A stretch of DNA of 64,000 bases from the NCBI GenBank assembly GCA_964036295.1, contig OZ038463.1, forward strand, positions 33,185,295 through 33,249,294, read 5' to 3'. Positions 46,201-56,794 of this stretch are shown here, in pieces (within the stretch, counting starts at the first letter, position 1; each line of letters begins with the position of its first letter). The translations under genes and the position numbers were made by a program. The notes under the pieces are model-generated. The model was given only the letters and a program-made list of their open reading frames with translations, was not told the DNA's origin and did not search any database. The DNA comes from Plumapathes pennacea. Lineage: Eukaryota > Cnidaria > Anthozoa > Antipatharia > Myriopathidae.

Positions 46201-49200
46201 GTACGAAAATTGCACTTGATTTTGTTGTCATCTCTAACTTTTGCGCAATGACCGCTGACTAGAGTTCTATTGTGATCGCAGGGTCAAAACGCATTTCCGC
46301 GGTGCCTGCATGGAATGAATAACTGGGGAGTAACGCGTGCGTTTCCTCACCTCGGCATCTGCAGGTCTGCGAGATGGATTGGTTATTGTCAGAGCGTATA
46401 CAAAGTTGCCAGCGAGAGTTCGGCACAGAACTCGTTGTTTACAAATCCGTGAGCGCATGGGGTCAGTCCTTATTTCTTGTAAATATTCCTGTTCACAGAG
46501 AAGGGATTGTTACTTTTGCCTTGACAAATACAAAAAACAAACAAAAATACGAATCAACACTTTTACAGAGAATATGGGGAGCTTTAATTTGAGTAGTTAC
46601 ACATGTTAGTAGTTCAAGGGTTGGACTAAGTGAACACTTCTTCTAGAATGTACTCACTGACAGCTTTTGTTTGAGCTTTTACACAAGTTTCGTTTGACGG
46701 TTCAGACGTTGGAAATGAACCCTGCTGTTAGGATGTACTCATTGAGAGCTTCAATTTGAGTGGTCACACCTTTAGGTTTCATTTGAAAGTTCGGGAGTTG
46801 GAGCTGTACACTGCTACAGTATTAGAATGTACTCACTGATTTGACAGATCGGAAGTTGGAAGTAATCACTGAAAGTTTTCCAGGTTAGTCAAAGTCGCCT
46901 CTAACAGTGAACACCGAGTTAGACTGCAAAACATTCCCTTCTTTGCGCTACGATAATCGAGCAAGCGCAAAGAGAACGCGCGCGGTCTGGAGAGAGAGAG
47001 AGAGAGAGCAAGCGTCACTCGAGAAGAATGGGTCCGAATCGCGGTCGCACCTTGCCTCGGGACCCAATCTCCTCGCACGCCGCTTGTTCTCCCCAGACCG
47101 CGCGCGTTCGCTTTGCACACATAGAGCCTGTGCATGCCTTTCTTTGCTTACCTGTAAGTCTGAGTAAGTGTATGGATAGCAGTGAGCAAAGTAGCAGGTG
47201 TCGTTGTCGTGTGGAAACTCAGTGGCCCAAGTGAGTGAGTAGTGGTACTTCTCCTTTATGGTATCCTCGCGCCTACAGAGAAGACAACGCACATCAACAG
47301 CAAACTAAATTAGGACGCGTGAAAGCTAAACGCCGTAAAATAATTCGATGCTGGCATTTCGAGCTCGCTAGTCCTTCGTCGTCACTTGCTCAGACGGAGG
47401 GCTAGCGCTCGAAAGGTCACTTCAAATTCTTTAATACGGCATCCAGCTTTCACACATCGACCCTTCAGTCGATCATTATACGCGTTATTAGAGACCTTAA
47501 GCAACAGGACGGGACAGCACGACGGCGACGGCAGATCCGCGAGAGGATTGGGCAGAGAACGCGGTCGTGTCATGCATGTTCCAAGTACTTAAGCAGTAGC
47601 ACGACGACTGAAGAGAACGCCGGATAAGCTGATTAGTTTTATTGTACCATTGTAAAATACTAGCGATTTATATGATCAAGGCTCATGACTATAGAACATT
47701 GGCTCCCATGAATTTGCTGGTTTTGTGCAAGTAAAACGTTTCTAAAAGGGACGGAGGAGCTATCATATTCGGGCATGCGCAATGATTGTCTGAGCGGGAA
47801 TTTTACTTCCGGAGACGTCGCCGTCCTCTCTCCCGTCCTGTTGCTTAAGATCTCTATTCTCTACGCCGACGCAGTCAAAATCTAGTTCTCTTTAGTTTTC
47901 CATTCTAAATTAGGATGCGTTCACTTTCTGTAAGTTAAATTATTGAAACCCTTTTTAACTTTTAGTACAATCCTGTCTTGAAATCTTCATTCGATCAGGG
48001 TTTTGTTTATCAGCAGAAATGGACGTGGGTGTTGTTCTAACCTGATTTCATTCTTGTAGTAGACAATATCTTCTCCTATTCTCGTCCATCCAACTTTATT
48101 CTTTGTAGCAGTGATTTCAGAATACATCAAAGGCCTCATCCCATCATTGTACAAGCTGCCAGACTAGAAAAACAACAAGTACAGTAGGATAACTTCAGAA
48201 TACACAAGTTAAGACAAATAAGATAGAGGAGGAAAAGGTGGCGGAGATGAATATTAAACGATGATGATAATGATATAAAGATGATGATGATGATGACAAT
48301 GGTGACGACGATGATGACATAATGAACGATAACGATGATGATAATGACGATAACAATGATAATGACGACAGTGATCATGAGGATAGTGATGACAATGATG
48401 ATGATAATGACGATAACGATGGTGATAATGATGATACTTACAATAATGATGACGATGATGACGATTATGATCATGATAATGACGACAACGATATTAAGGA
48501 AGATGATGACGATAAGCACAGCAACAAATAATAATTTTTAAGTGAAATATGGACCTACCTTTAGTAAGTTCATAATAGAGAACTTATACCTAACGCCAGA
48601 CCTAACATTCTGCACTCTGAAATAAAACCACTGTGTGTGCTTGTTGGTGTAGAGATCATTTCGCAACCACAGCTGGTACTCATTCTCCTTCCTGCCAACA
48701 TAAACAACAGTTACTGCTAAACCACTCGTAGCTTTTCAATTTATTAATCGTTTATATTTAAACGCCAAGGTTTGGTATCTGTCTTGCACCAAACCGGAAG
48801 CGGGGATTCCCTACTGTAGGTAAGTTATGTGAAGGAGGTCTCTAATTCGTAACTGTTTGAAGCATAGCGATGATCATAGATACCTTTTACGGTTGTTAGA
48901 TCTATTGGCTGTTAAAACTAGGAATTCTTTCGTTTAACGGTCGGCAAATGAAATTAGAATACCAAAACAAATGTTCGTAAACACGAACAGTTACCGCTAT
49001 AAAAAAGGTAAAAGATCAAGCAAAACATTGAAGAGAGAGTTCAAGAACAGGTCTTTATTATAAAGGGTCGTTGATAACCCAAAGATATTATTAATGCAGC
49101 CTTAGTTTAGAAGAGATATGTACACATTAGGCCCGCCAGCCATTTAGACTCTCTAATATGTATGAACCATTGGACTTTGTGATAAGATACAGTAAAGAGT

Positions 49201-52200
49201 CCTGATCTTGATGTGGTCCCCTCCCCTCTCCTCCCTGGTCAAAACAATATACGGTATGTAGACTGACTCACACTTTGATGGCTCTCTGTAGGTTTCCAGA
49301 CTCAAATCGAGATTCAAATATCAGTGTCTTGTCGCTTGATGAGCCCAACTTGTAAAAAGGTCTATTGGGAACCTGTGCACCTCCTGCCCGGGATCTCAAG
49401 AACTGCAGCAAAAATCCACACGTTCTAACATTACCACGGTAGAACTATGGTCGAACCCTACAAATGGGGCACCAGGGTTCGTACTCTTTTGGGCTTTAGA
49501 AATTCCATGACTTTCCATGACCTTTTCCACGGCCGTTTAAAGTTTTCCACGACCTAAAGTTGACCAGTTGTTTTCGAAAATTAACAAATTAAAGCTGTCC
49601 GTTTCCCGACTCATTTTCGCTTTTTTCATTCACAAGAAATTCATTTCGTACAATGAACGTCATTTTCCATGACTTTCCATGACCCACACTTAAATTCCAT
49701 GACTTTCAAGGCCTGGAAAATGAAATTCGAAAATTCCATGACTTTCCAGGTTTTCCATGACCCGTACGAACCCTGGGCACACTACAGGATCACACTCTCT
49801 TTTCTGCAATGCCTTTTTTTTTTCCCAAAATTTTACAAGAATTTTGAAACTAGCGTTCAGTTTCCAAAAAAATCTCAGGTTGGTTATGACCATTGTTTAT
49901 CACACATGTCCTAAAAGTTGCCTAAAGAAATGCCACACTGAAAAAATCAGCTTTATCAAAAAAATATTTTCAAAAACCCAAGAAGAAGAGGGGGGGGGGG
50001 GGGGGGGTATCTTTAGTTGACAACAAAGGGCTAATGCTCAAAACTTCAGCTTATGTACTATCTTTATGGCATTACACAATTATTATATTATATACATTGA
50101 TCAATCTTAGGTTTACACATCAGGTACTGTTACATTATGTCTTGTTGGAGTATAATAGTAATAGTACTACTTATACTGCAGTAGTTATATTTTATAGTAA
50201 TATTCTTAGCCTTGTGTTATATTTGTGATTACACTTACGTATTGTTCTGGCCCTGGTGGATTGTCGTACACCAGCTTGCCTTCCTCGTCTGGCAATCGGC
50301 AGAGTGAAATGGGCACCTCATTCTCTGAACACACAATTTTAAAAATAAAATATATTAAAATTGACAATGAAAAAAGAAAACAGTTCATGCTTGAGCCTTC
50401 AAAGAAATGTACTCGTGTACGTTCAGCTATTGTTGCAGTATAGCAGGGAAAAACCTGCATATTTTCCCCCATTTTGAATAATATTATAATATCACGATAA
50501 AGTAATTTATAATATTATAATTATAAAATTTATAATATAATATATAATATAATATATTAAATGATATATGGTGGCAAACTACACAACTGCAGTGTAAAAA
50601 TGTCTCACCTATCAACTCACAAGGCTCATTCTTCGGGACTGTTGTGATGTGTCTTATACGAGAATTTATGACTTTTATATGTGCTGGCCTGTGTAATATG
50701 AAAGCAAATAAAATAATATAAACATCAATTGTGAATAAATATCTAAGGTGAGATATATTTTAATAATACATGTATGTCTGTTTGTTTGCTTGCTTGAAAT
50801 GTTTGTTCAACATTTGTTGTTTGTTTGTCTGTTTGCATGCAGGCCCTGAAATATATTACTACAGGACAGTACAAATAAATCTATACTTTTTTCAGACAGA
50901 ATACATGGCTACAGAGAAAAACATACCATCTTGGAGCTGACTGAATTCCCCTTTCCTTGCAGAAAGCATACAAGCTACGGGGCTCTCGTAACTTGGGTAC
51001 CTGATGAAATGTTGCAATGTAAAAATCATGTAAAAACACTAGCTATAGAGTAGTGTTACTCCTATATGCTAACCATACAAAATATCCCATAAATATATTA
51101 CAGACAAGCTCTCCATGCAACCACTCTTGTAAGCAACCAGCAGCTCTAGTATCAACCAGCTCTAGTATCAACCACCACTATGAAACCTTGTTTGAATTGT
51201 CACACTCAAACTCTGCAATTAAAGCTCTCATAAGCAACTGTGACCACTTCTGGAAATTACCTTGACTGGTCTTTTCCTTTGTTAAGCTCTCGTAAGCAAC
51301 CATTCAAGGGTCTGACTCATATTAGTCAACACTTTACTAAAAGTAAACACTACTTGATCACATATTTTACAGTAATAATATGTCTTATTACACAAATTCA
51401 CATTTTCAAGTGCAAATACAGGCCAAAATGAGTGCAAAGATGGGAGCGTATTGCACTCGTCAGGAACCAGATCAACTGGTTTATTAGCTAACGTGATCAA
51501 TTTTCATAAGCAAAGTTTACGAACACGTCATTTTTTTGTTCCATTTTGCGTACGGTGAGAATGTTTGCCCTGCTTCGTTTGTTGTGTAATATTATAAACA
51601 ATTTATTACACAAAAAGTCGTGCAATTCGGCTGTATTTTTACTCATCAGTTTTATTTTTTCGAGCCTGCTTCAACCGACTCGTAAAAATACTCTGCCTTA
51701 TTGCACTCCTTCCCGTGTAATAACCTCTTTATATTGTGCTAATGGTTCGCTTGATAAGATCTTGAATTAAAAGTTCAAAGGAGTTTTGGGTGGAGCATCC
51801 AAGCGGCTTTTATTACTAAAGACTCTTGTAAGTGAGCAGCCTCTTTTGTTTCAGCATGTGGTTGCTCACGAGAGCCAGCATTCTTGTAAGCGACCAGCTC
51901 AAGTTATGACCACTTTTTCAAATTCCTGAGGAAGTCACCTACGATAGCTTCTAACTGTAGTTATGTGCCAATGAAGTCCGTCATTACACTCTTGATTTAG
52001 ATAATGCAGATACACCACAGTACCTGACCCCATTCTAGTAGGTTGAAATGTAGCATACCTTTCGACCTCCTTGATACTTGAACACTAGCTGAGTTGAACG
52101 AGTTTCTTTGTCACCAACTAAGAGGGATAAAGAAATTCAATCAGTTTGTTTGGAAGACCAGAAATGACTTCAATCAATAATTATTGTTAGTAGTGAAATA

Positions 52201-53100
52201 CAAAAATTAATTTCTGGCAGCTATTTTGAAGAACATTAGACTCACAGTAAAAATAGAATGTGTTGACATGCATGTGGATGGAGAATGGGGAGGTGTGAGG
52301 GGGAAGGGGGGGGGGGGGGGGTGGTTGAGGTGGAGCTCTGATCACAAATAGATGGGAATTTGTGTGGTTCAAAATATAAGCTGGAAGGACATACTGTACA
52401 CCCCCCTTATTTTGAACTGCCATGGGGGAGGGAGTTTGTTATATCGTTTGCTGCATTGATGGGATAGTTCACTGGGATGAAATTTGAACTGCAAGAATGG
52501 ATCATTTAGGAGGTGAGGAGAGGGGGGGGGGGGGGGGGGGGGTGGGAGGCTATGCAAGGAGACTCATTGATATCATATATTTTCAAAGTGTTAACAAAAT
52601 TTGCTCGAAAAACAATGAACATGCAGCTACGGAAAAAGTTACTGCAGCTTCCAAACAATTATGGCTTCAAATAAAATAGATTGCAATGTGGTAGGAGAGG
52701 GTGGTGGTATTGGGTTTCGAGTAAAGTCCGCACTTGTCAATGCATTTGTCTTTTTCTCTTGCCAGCTTGGAAAGTTTTTGTTCAGCAGATGGAAATGAAT
52801 CATGCAAAGTTAATATTTAACCTGCACTCAAGGAGTATTGTTGTTACAAATTAAAGCTAAAACACATTTTATGTGCATATTTTCCCTTCAGATTTAATTT
52901 ATAAGGTCTATACCATTACCTGCTGATCAACCATCCATAAACAATTTAATTTAAAGACAAGTACCACAAAGACCACGATAATTAACCGACATTAATTTCA
53001 GTGCACCCGTACCTGCAAGGTCAAAAGAATTCAGCTGTCCAACTTTCGATGAGTCGCAGTTGTCTTCACTGTAAGAGGTTTCTATTTCTTTATCTTTCAT
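31250..53100 (-). CDS. AGBL2: Cytosolic carboxypeptidase, CCP2/CCP3 type (about 32 exons)
   Basis: An M14D zinc carboxypeptidase that trims glutamate (or tyrosine-type) residues from tubulin tails. Exons run from the start ATG at 53100 (in-frame TGA two codons upstream) to a stop at 31250, near: 53013-53100, 52059-52117, 50927-51000, 50609-50688, 50239-50324, 49272-49402, 48560-48691, 48042-48163, 47155-47274, 46351-46489, 45642-45749, 44887-45057, 44422-44580, 43823-43865, 43672-43735, 43104-43230, 42827-42968, 42223-42300, 41690-41799, 40678-40740, 39893-40024, 39657-39725, 39291-39370, 38927-39036, 38408-38602, 37481-37693, 36735-36940, 33656-33933, 33391-33443, 32757-32905, 32052-32143 and 31250-31392. 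The CCP N-domain ([30 protein letters not shown]) and zinc site (HPGE; CDLHGH) are intact, as are the [10 protein letters not shown] motif and the catalytic Glu in SYTMEATF. About 650 disordered residues follow the catalytic domain. The symbol could equally be AGBL3. Confidence 0.88.
31755..32000. repeat. Minisatellite of about 46-bp units
   Basis: Five units of GCGCGTGCAACCCAATTGTT plus TTGTCAGAATGCGAACATGC. It is between the last two carboxypeptidase exons. Confidence 0.85.
32942..33178. mobile_element. MITE related to the copy at 11545
   Basis: GAGGGCCCTGTTGTTAAAAG at the left, TAATCCAGGATTAGCG and CAACAACTGGACCCTGG at the right. It lies in a carboxypeptidase intron. Confidence 0.55.
34334..34513. 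repeat. Near-perfect foldback of about 64-bp arms
   Basis: The left arm, starting AAATTTCCACTGGTTTGCCG, is the reverse complement of the right arm ending CGGCAAACCAGTGGAAATTT. The match runs through GTGGACTCTTATTTACCACG and CATCACATGGTC without a visible break. The spacer is about 50 bp. Confidence 0.82.
34840..35635 (+). pseudogene. Decayed Helitron-type protein fragment in an intron of the carboxypeptidase gene
   Basis: A Lys/Glu-rich stretch (35040-35370) contains repeats of the form [20 protein letters not shown]. It is followed, one frame away, by [14 protein letters not shown] and [14 protein letters not shown] with MTFPHKP (35402-35635). This Cys-x2-CC plus CRTCH pattern is the N-terminal region of Helitron Rep/helicase-type proteins. 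A frameshift at about 35400 and the loss of everything after the zinc-binding segment mark it as dead. It lies between the exons at 33933 and 36735 on the opposite strand to the host gene, so it is spliced out. Confidence 0.62.
35640..36240 (-). pseudogene. Cys/Arg-rich coding-like remnant, unassigned
   Basis: Reading on the minus strand gives [20 protein letters not shown], a stop, and then a stretch with [17 protein letters not shown] (36112-35930). After a frame change comes a very basic stretch, [19 protein letters not shown] (35958-35640). The Cys pairs suggest a zinc finger and the basic run a nucleic-acid-binding tail, which would fit a decayed transposon protein beside the Helitron fragment. 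I do not recognise the family. Confidence 0.3.
37846..37982. repeat. Dispersed repeat of about 135 bp, copy 2
   Basis: GTGGGTAAAAGTTGGGTTCG through ACTTGTGTGGTATATACTAA, differing from the copy at 10306 at only a few positions. The near identity suggests recent spread or exchange. Confidence 0.78.
38130..38305. mobile_element. Long palindromic MITE
   Basis: Arms start CATTATGTAAAACCCTATAT and end ATATAGGGTTTTACATAATG, complementary over the whole element, with the loop near GCAAGTGCGCGCATTGC. It lies in a carboxypeptidase intron and belongs with the foldback at 1290. Confidence 0.8.
39089..39241. mobile_element. Short MITE with AAGGCTGGT ends
   Basis: AAGGCTGGTCCACACGAG at the left and GTGTAAACCAGCCCTT at the right, 150 bp. 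It follows a (CAA)n tract. Confidence 0.6.
40287..40662. mobile_element. MITE with long terminal inverted repeats
   Basis: Left end GCCGTTTTTATACTACAGAC and right end GTCTGTAGTATAAAAACGGC are perfect complements of at least 30 bp, and the inner parts repeat AGACGACTAATTCGTC. It lies in a carboxypeptidase intron. Confidence 0.8.
41305..41556. repeat. Long foldback inside a family-3-like element
   Basis: The left arm from AGCGTAGCCTGCGTAGCAAG is complementary to the right arm ending CTTGCTACGCAGGCTAGAGA over about 120 bp, with a poly-G/poly-C loop near 41408-41450. The flanks (CAGTAAAACCCCGCTATCTC at 41181 and GAGATAGCGGGGTTCTACTC at 41588) belong to a separate older element. Confidence 0.8.
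41985..42182 (-). mobile_element. tRNA-Ser-like SINE
   Basis: On the minus strand from 42182 the sequence begins GGAGGCGGCGTGGCCGAGTG, which holds a perfect-looking A box (TGGCCGAGTGG). An anticodon-like CTTGAAATCC follows, then a B-box-like GGTTCAGGTCC. The unrelated tail that follows (CCAACTGGTTAGCCTCCGAC and onward) is not tRNA. The T-loop departs from consensus and no acceptor stem closes, so a tRNA-derived SINE is more likely than a working tRNA-Ser(UGA). It sits in an intron of the carboxypeptidase gene. Confidence 0.55.
43328..43672. repeat. Trinucleotide-rich (TCA/TCG)n tract filling an intron
   Basis: A long (TCA)n/(TCG)n array with GTCACCGTC variants. It fills nearly the whole intron between the two exons that share the catalytic SYTME/ATF junction, and starts right at the donor. 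Confidence 0.85.
44217..44418. repeat. CACGTA-rich minisatellite against a 5' splice site
   Basis: Five to six units of GGTCACGTACAACGGTCACG plus TAAGGGGTC. The array ends at the donor of the carboxypeptidase exon 44422-44580, so the splice site itself looks drawn from the repeat (GTACGTAC). Confidence 0.82.
44653..44822. mobile_element. Family-3 MITE, short complete copy
   Basis: CAGTCAACTACCTCTTAACG at the left and GATGGAGTTGACTG at the right, with three AGACGGACACC-type units inside. It lies in an intron of the carboxypeptidase gene. Confidence 0.7.
45366..45610. repeat. Foldback of the TAGCCTGC type
   Basis: TAGCCTGCATTGCAGGCGTT and GTAGGACTGG face CCAGTCCTACTCCG and GAACGGGAACGAATG, with a poly-G/poly-C centre. 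Related TAGCCTGCG elements start near 18975, 37037 and 45134. Confidence 0.65.
46555..46870. repeat. Degenerate tandem repeat of about 93-bp units
   Basis: Three diverged units, each with GAATGTACTCACTGA, AGCTTTAATTTGAG and TTCGGGAGTTGGA motifs. It lies between two carboxypeptidase exons. Confidence 0.6.
46960..47120. repeat. Foldback with GCAAAGAGAACGCGCGCGGT arms
   Basis: The arm GCAAAGAGAACGCGCGCGGT and its complement near 47095-47118 (ACCGCGCGCGTTCGCTTTGC, with one change) flank a (GA)n run and a central CTCGAGAAG region. Confidence 0.65.
47486..47860. mobile_element. Element with GAGACCTTAAGCAACAGGAC ends
   Basis: GAGACCTTAAGCAACAGGAC at the left and GTCCTGTTGCTTAAGATCTC at the right, about 370 bp. 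A relative with GAGAGCTTAAGCAGCAGGAC ends lies at 7573-7950. Confidence 0.72.
48255..48535. repeat. (GAT)n/(GAC)n tract in a carboxypeptidase intron
   Basis: About 280 bp of GATGATGATAATGACGATAA type units. It ends 25 bp before the 48560-48691 exon. It reads open as an Asp/Asn repeat but is intronic. Confidence 0.85.
49490..49770. repeat. TTCCATGACTTTCCATGACC repeat tract
   Basis: Seven or so TTCCATGACTTTCC-like units in direct and shifted order, intronic in the carboxypeptidase gene. Confidence 0.7.
51395..51735 (+). mobile_element. Family-2 element of about 340 bp
   Basis: Starts near CACATTTTCAAGTGCAAATA, passes GGAGCGTATTGCACTCGTCA and CCTGCTTCGTTTGTTG, and ends GCACTCCTTCCCGTGTAATA. 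Nearly colinear with the 57027 copy. It lies in intron 2 of the carboxypeptidase gene. Confidence 0.72.
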
Positions 53101-53667
53101 ACTTCAAATGCCCCACCAGAAGTGTTCTTCAACACCTACACAGCGAACTCATTTTGGGTCGCGCAAGTAACCAAGGTCCAGACGCGTAACTCAACGTCGT
53201 TTACTCGGCATTCAAACAGTGTTCACGAGCATACAAAATGCTACTCTCTGTAGAAATTCGGGATGATACCTCAAAGTTCCTCTGCTTAGCCATGATGTGA
53301 TGTTTGGATACACAGCTGCAGATTGAAATGAAAGCAATTCATCAGTCATAGCGATACATACAAACAACTCATTAGAAAACTATATACAGCCTATTGTTTT
53401 AGTTGATTCATCCAATTGCTCGAAACGAACTTTGAAGAAATTAAAACAAACTTGCCTTTTGTCTAGGTCCTCCCTCCTTCGGTTTTCAACATGTTTGTCT
53501 TCTAAATAGGGAATCGTATGAAGCTTTTCGACGACGCATTCGCCGCTTTCCTTGCCTACGGAGTCGAGTGAACCTGGGAGCCAGTGAGCCACATTTTTCC
53601 CAAGGGGGGGGGGGGCGAGTGGCTGAGACGAGACACTCGTTACCAGCTTATCTGGGCCGAGTAGAAA
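53101..53667. promoter_or_regulatory. Shared upstream region of carboxypeptidase and TSFM
   Basis: Only about 570 bp separate the two divergent start codons. No TATA box is evident. It holds no recognised repeat apart from a poly-G run at 53605-53614. Both untranslated leaders must start here, so it probably acts as a bidirectional promoter. Confidence 0.6.
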
Positions 53668-56600
53668 ATGGCGGCCCGTCTTGCTGGAGGCGGAACGTGC
53701 TTTCTGGCGAGGTTATTACCAATACGTGGTATTTCTCGAGTCAGAAGTTGTCACAGGATACCTTTGAATGAAAACAGTAAGTTGCATTTCTCCCGTGTTC
53801 ACAATCAGCTTAGTACCAGGCATGATGCCATAAAAAGTTCTTAGATAGAATTTGTAATTTGGAGTGGGTTTATAAAATATAGAGTATACATCTTTGATAC
53901 CTTTATCGTCGTAGGATGTACAGTCCCTTCCTTTACTTTCTTGATTTGACTTTCAATTCCCGAATTTAAAGAGGGAGAACTTGGAGGTGCTCTCATTCAC
54001 GTGTTCATGATAATTTTTAGACTGGGCATGCACGTTTTTGAATAACAAATTATTGCATGATGGCTGCCCAATGGGAGGTGGCTGTATTCGCAGGATAGAG
54101 TAAAGTAACTAGATTTTTATTGCAGGGGTGATGGTAGTTGGTAATGACAGGGAATGACTGGTGAAGACAGTGCTAGATAGTACGTTGATTTTGTTGTAAC
54201 CCCAGGGAGGGGGGGGGGGGGGGTACTCCCATATATTTCCTATATAGGGACGTTCCGCCCGATAGGGTATCCATATATTTCCTACATAGGGACGTTCCAC
54301 CCAATAGGGTATCATTTTCAGGGTCTTCTGCCTTAAACAGGGTATCAAATTTTTCATTTTTGTGTCTTAAACAGGGTTACTTTCCAAAGATTTTCTCCTC
54401 TTCCCCTCCCCTCTCACCATTTTCACGCGATTTCTTCGTATGCTCCAGTGGAAATGTGTAACGCAGGCTAACTTATCTAAACTTAGTCTTGAACAAGATA
54501 TCAAATTAGAGCACTTTGACTTAGACAGGGTAGCAAAATTTCCATTTTTGTGTCTTGAATAGGGTCAGGGTTTTATAGTCAGCGGAACCCCCCTACCCAA
54601 ATTCCTATTGAGAACCCCCCCCCCCCCCCTGGGGTTGTAACCCACAATTTTATCCCGTGGACTGTCTCAGTAACATATTTAATCTTCTGTAATCATGAAT
54701 CAGCAAATACAGATACAAAAATGGTTTACAAAAAAAAAAAAAGAAATAAAATAAGAAATCATGTACATGACATGTCATACCCCCCTTTTCATTTCTAGTT
54801 GGCTTTGTGTATGCAAGGCTTCCTGTCCAGGGGCAAAGGTTTCTATGCTCAACAACAGAAAATGTGAAAGTGGAGAAAAGCCTTCTGTCGAAGCTGAGAA
54901 GAGAAACTGGCTTCCCATTTTCCAAGTGCCGTGATGCCCTGCAGATGCATAAGAATGACTATGAAGCTGCGGTAAACTGGCTCCATGAACAGGCAGAGAA
55001 AGAAGGCTGGGCTAAAGCTACAAAACTGCAAGGTCGCTCCACATCAGAAGGTCTCATTGGTTTGAAAGTGGATGAAAATTTTGCAGCTATGGTGGAGGTA
55101 CGAGATTTCCTTTCCTTTAACCCAAGTTTGTAATACAAATTACTGTTTATACAATTCAATTTTGAGAGACTAATCAAGAGACAAAGGTTTAACCCTTTCA
55201 CTCCCAAGAGTGATCAAGTTCAATTTTCTCCTTTAGTTTCGGCAGCCCAAATATATCATATGGTAAGGAGAACTTGGCTTTTGATACCTTGCTCAGATGA
55301 CAGCTGATTAAGCTATCAATTCTCACTGCACCACTCATATAAGTCCTCTTAAAAGGTTGGGAGAATCTGCATTTTGAACTTGGGAGTGAAAGAGTTAACC
55401 CTATTACTCCCAAGCTCATAATGCAGTAGCTTGCACATACAGCAAAAGCTGCCCAACCGGAGACAGTTATATTTGCAGGCTAATAATGCAAATACTCTCA
55501 AACCTTCAAAAGAAAAATTTATTGGAAAAATAGTAAGATTTGACTGTTCAATCAGCTTTCATCTGAGCAAGGTATAGAATGCAAACAGCCCCTTCTTTTC
55601 CCTCCAATAAATTAGTGACTGGGCTCCCGCAATATGATTATTTGCAATCTCAACAATCAGGTTCATTTCACATGTACAGTTCAGTATTAAAAGCCAAGTT
55701 CTCCAAGTTTTCTGGTGAGAAGCTTTAAAACTTGAACTGGGAGTGGAAGGGATGCGTGGAAGAACTTGTGAGGTGAGGAACTGAACAGTGGCAATGTGTG
55801 AGGAGGATGAGAGTCTTTCTACTTGATACAGTGTGACTTAGCTACTGTAGGGCAGTTGCATGTTTTGAGCAAGGATCATAGAAATTTGCATTTTGCTCTT
55901 GTGATCTGATTCAAACAATAGTCAACTCTCTCTAAGACGGACACACTCCGGACCAGCTCCAACTGTCCATTTAAAGAGAGTTCAGTTTAGTAAAATACTG
56001 AAGAAATGGCAGGGACTGCTCCTTCCAGGTGTCTGTCTTAGAGGGGTGTCCGTTAAGAGGGCTTCACTGTATTTGAGAATTAAATTACAGTGTGTGTTGT
56101 ACAACTAACATGTCATAATGATTCTGGATTGTCTTTTCATTACCCAAAACCAAAGGTAAACTGTGAAACAGACTTTGTTGGGAGGAATGAGACATTCGTA
56201 GATTTGGTGTCCCAAGTTACTATCGCAGCACTGGAACATCGCAAAGCCATTGTGCATCAGAACCAGCAAGTAAATGCCTGGAGTGGGAACCAGCAAGAAC
56301 ATCTCCGCGAGATCATTCCAGAGCACAAGCTGCGAGTTCTACCTGTCGAAACTGGCATCATCACAGACCTCGTTGCCAAGGCAATAGGCAGACTTGGAGA
56401 AAACATGAAAATCAGCAGGGCTGTCACCATGACAACAGATCCAAGCAATGTGATTGGTTCATATGTGCACGGACCGTTCGTGACCAGTGGTAGTTGTATG
56501 CTTGGAAGGTATGGTGCTGTTGTTGTGTTGAAACCACAGCAGGAAGGATGTGGAGATGCCGCTCTGAGTTTAAGTTGCAAGTTGGCGCAGCATGTAGTTG

Positions 56601-56794
56601 GGATGAATCCAAAGATGATTGATAAAACAGGTGATGTGTTAGAAGAGACTTCAGACGATAGTATTAGTGATGTTCTCTTGGAGCAGGAGTATCTCTTGGA
56701 CAGTAGCATCACTGTTAGAGATTTGTGTGACAGAGAGCAAGTTGAGGTGGTCGATTTTGTGCGCTACGAATGTGGAGAAAAGTCTCTTCCCTGA
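53668..56794 (+). CDS. TSFM: Mitochondrial translation elongation factor Ts
   Basis: Three exons, 53668-53776, 54799-55097 and 56156-56794, joined in phase, give 348 residues, about the family length. EF-Ts recharges EF-Tu by exchanging its GDP. The N-terminus (MAARLAGGGTCFLARLLPIR) is Arg-rich and lacks acidic residues, as expected for a mitochondrial presequence. The UBA-like domain is LLSKLRRETGFPFSKCRDAL followed by NDYEAAVNWLHEQAEKEGW. The core has the hallmark VNCETDFVGRNETFVDLV at the start of exon 3 and NVIGSYVHGPFVTSGSCMLG in the dimerisation half. The gene ends YECGEKSLP. It is head to head with the carboxypeptidase gene. Two mobile-element copies and minor repeats occupy intron 2. 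Confidence 0.95.
54186..54648. mobile_element. Element bounded by TTGTAACCCC and poly-G/poly-C
   Basis: GTTGTAACCCCAGGGAGGGG at the left and CCCCTGGGGTTGTAACCC at the right, with ATATTTCCTATATAGGGACG twice inside. It lies in TSFM intron 1. Confidence 0.65.
55192..55397. mobile_element. MITE family 1, complete copy in TSFM intron 2
   Basis: Ends AACCCTTTCACTCCCAAGAG and CTTGGGAGTGAAAGAGTT. It is followed at once by a divergent second copy starting AACCCTATTACTCCCAAG (55397 to about 55760), whose middle carries unrelated sequence. Confidence 0.78.
55919..56073. mobile_element. Family-3 MITE, short copy in TSFM intron 2
   Basis: AGTCAACTCTCTCTAAGACG at the left and TAAGAGGGCTTCACTG at the right. 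It ends about 80 bp before TSFM exon 3. Confidence 0.7.

Larger units (their letters stand above)
43104..50324 (-). other. Conserved N-domain and M14 peptidase core of the carboxypeptidase
   Basis: Exons 5-16. The N-domain has [19 protein letters not shown] and [20 protein letters not shown], both diagnostic of cytosolic carboxypeptidases. The peptidase part has [18 protein letters not shown] (zinc His and Glu), [20 protein letters not shown] (substrate Arg/Asn), [20 protein letters not shown] (second zinc His) and [18 protein letters not shown] (catalytic Glu). The Glu motif is split by the intron at 43231-43671. [13 protein letters not shown] closes the domain. All active-site residues are present. 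Confidence 0.9.

Noticed and set aside
48322-48541. Asp/Asn-rich protein
   Set aside because: Translation of the (GAT)n tract within an intron of the carboxypeptidase gene.
53268-53292. Alternative carboxypeptidase start giving MAKQRNFE followed by a donor
   Set aside because: Splicing it to the exon at 52059-52117 would be out of phase and meet a stop; the ATG at 53100 gives the correct phase.
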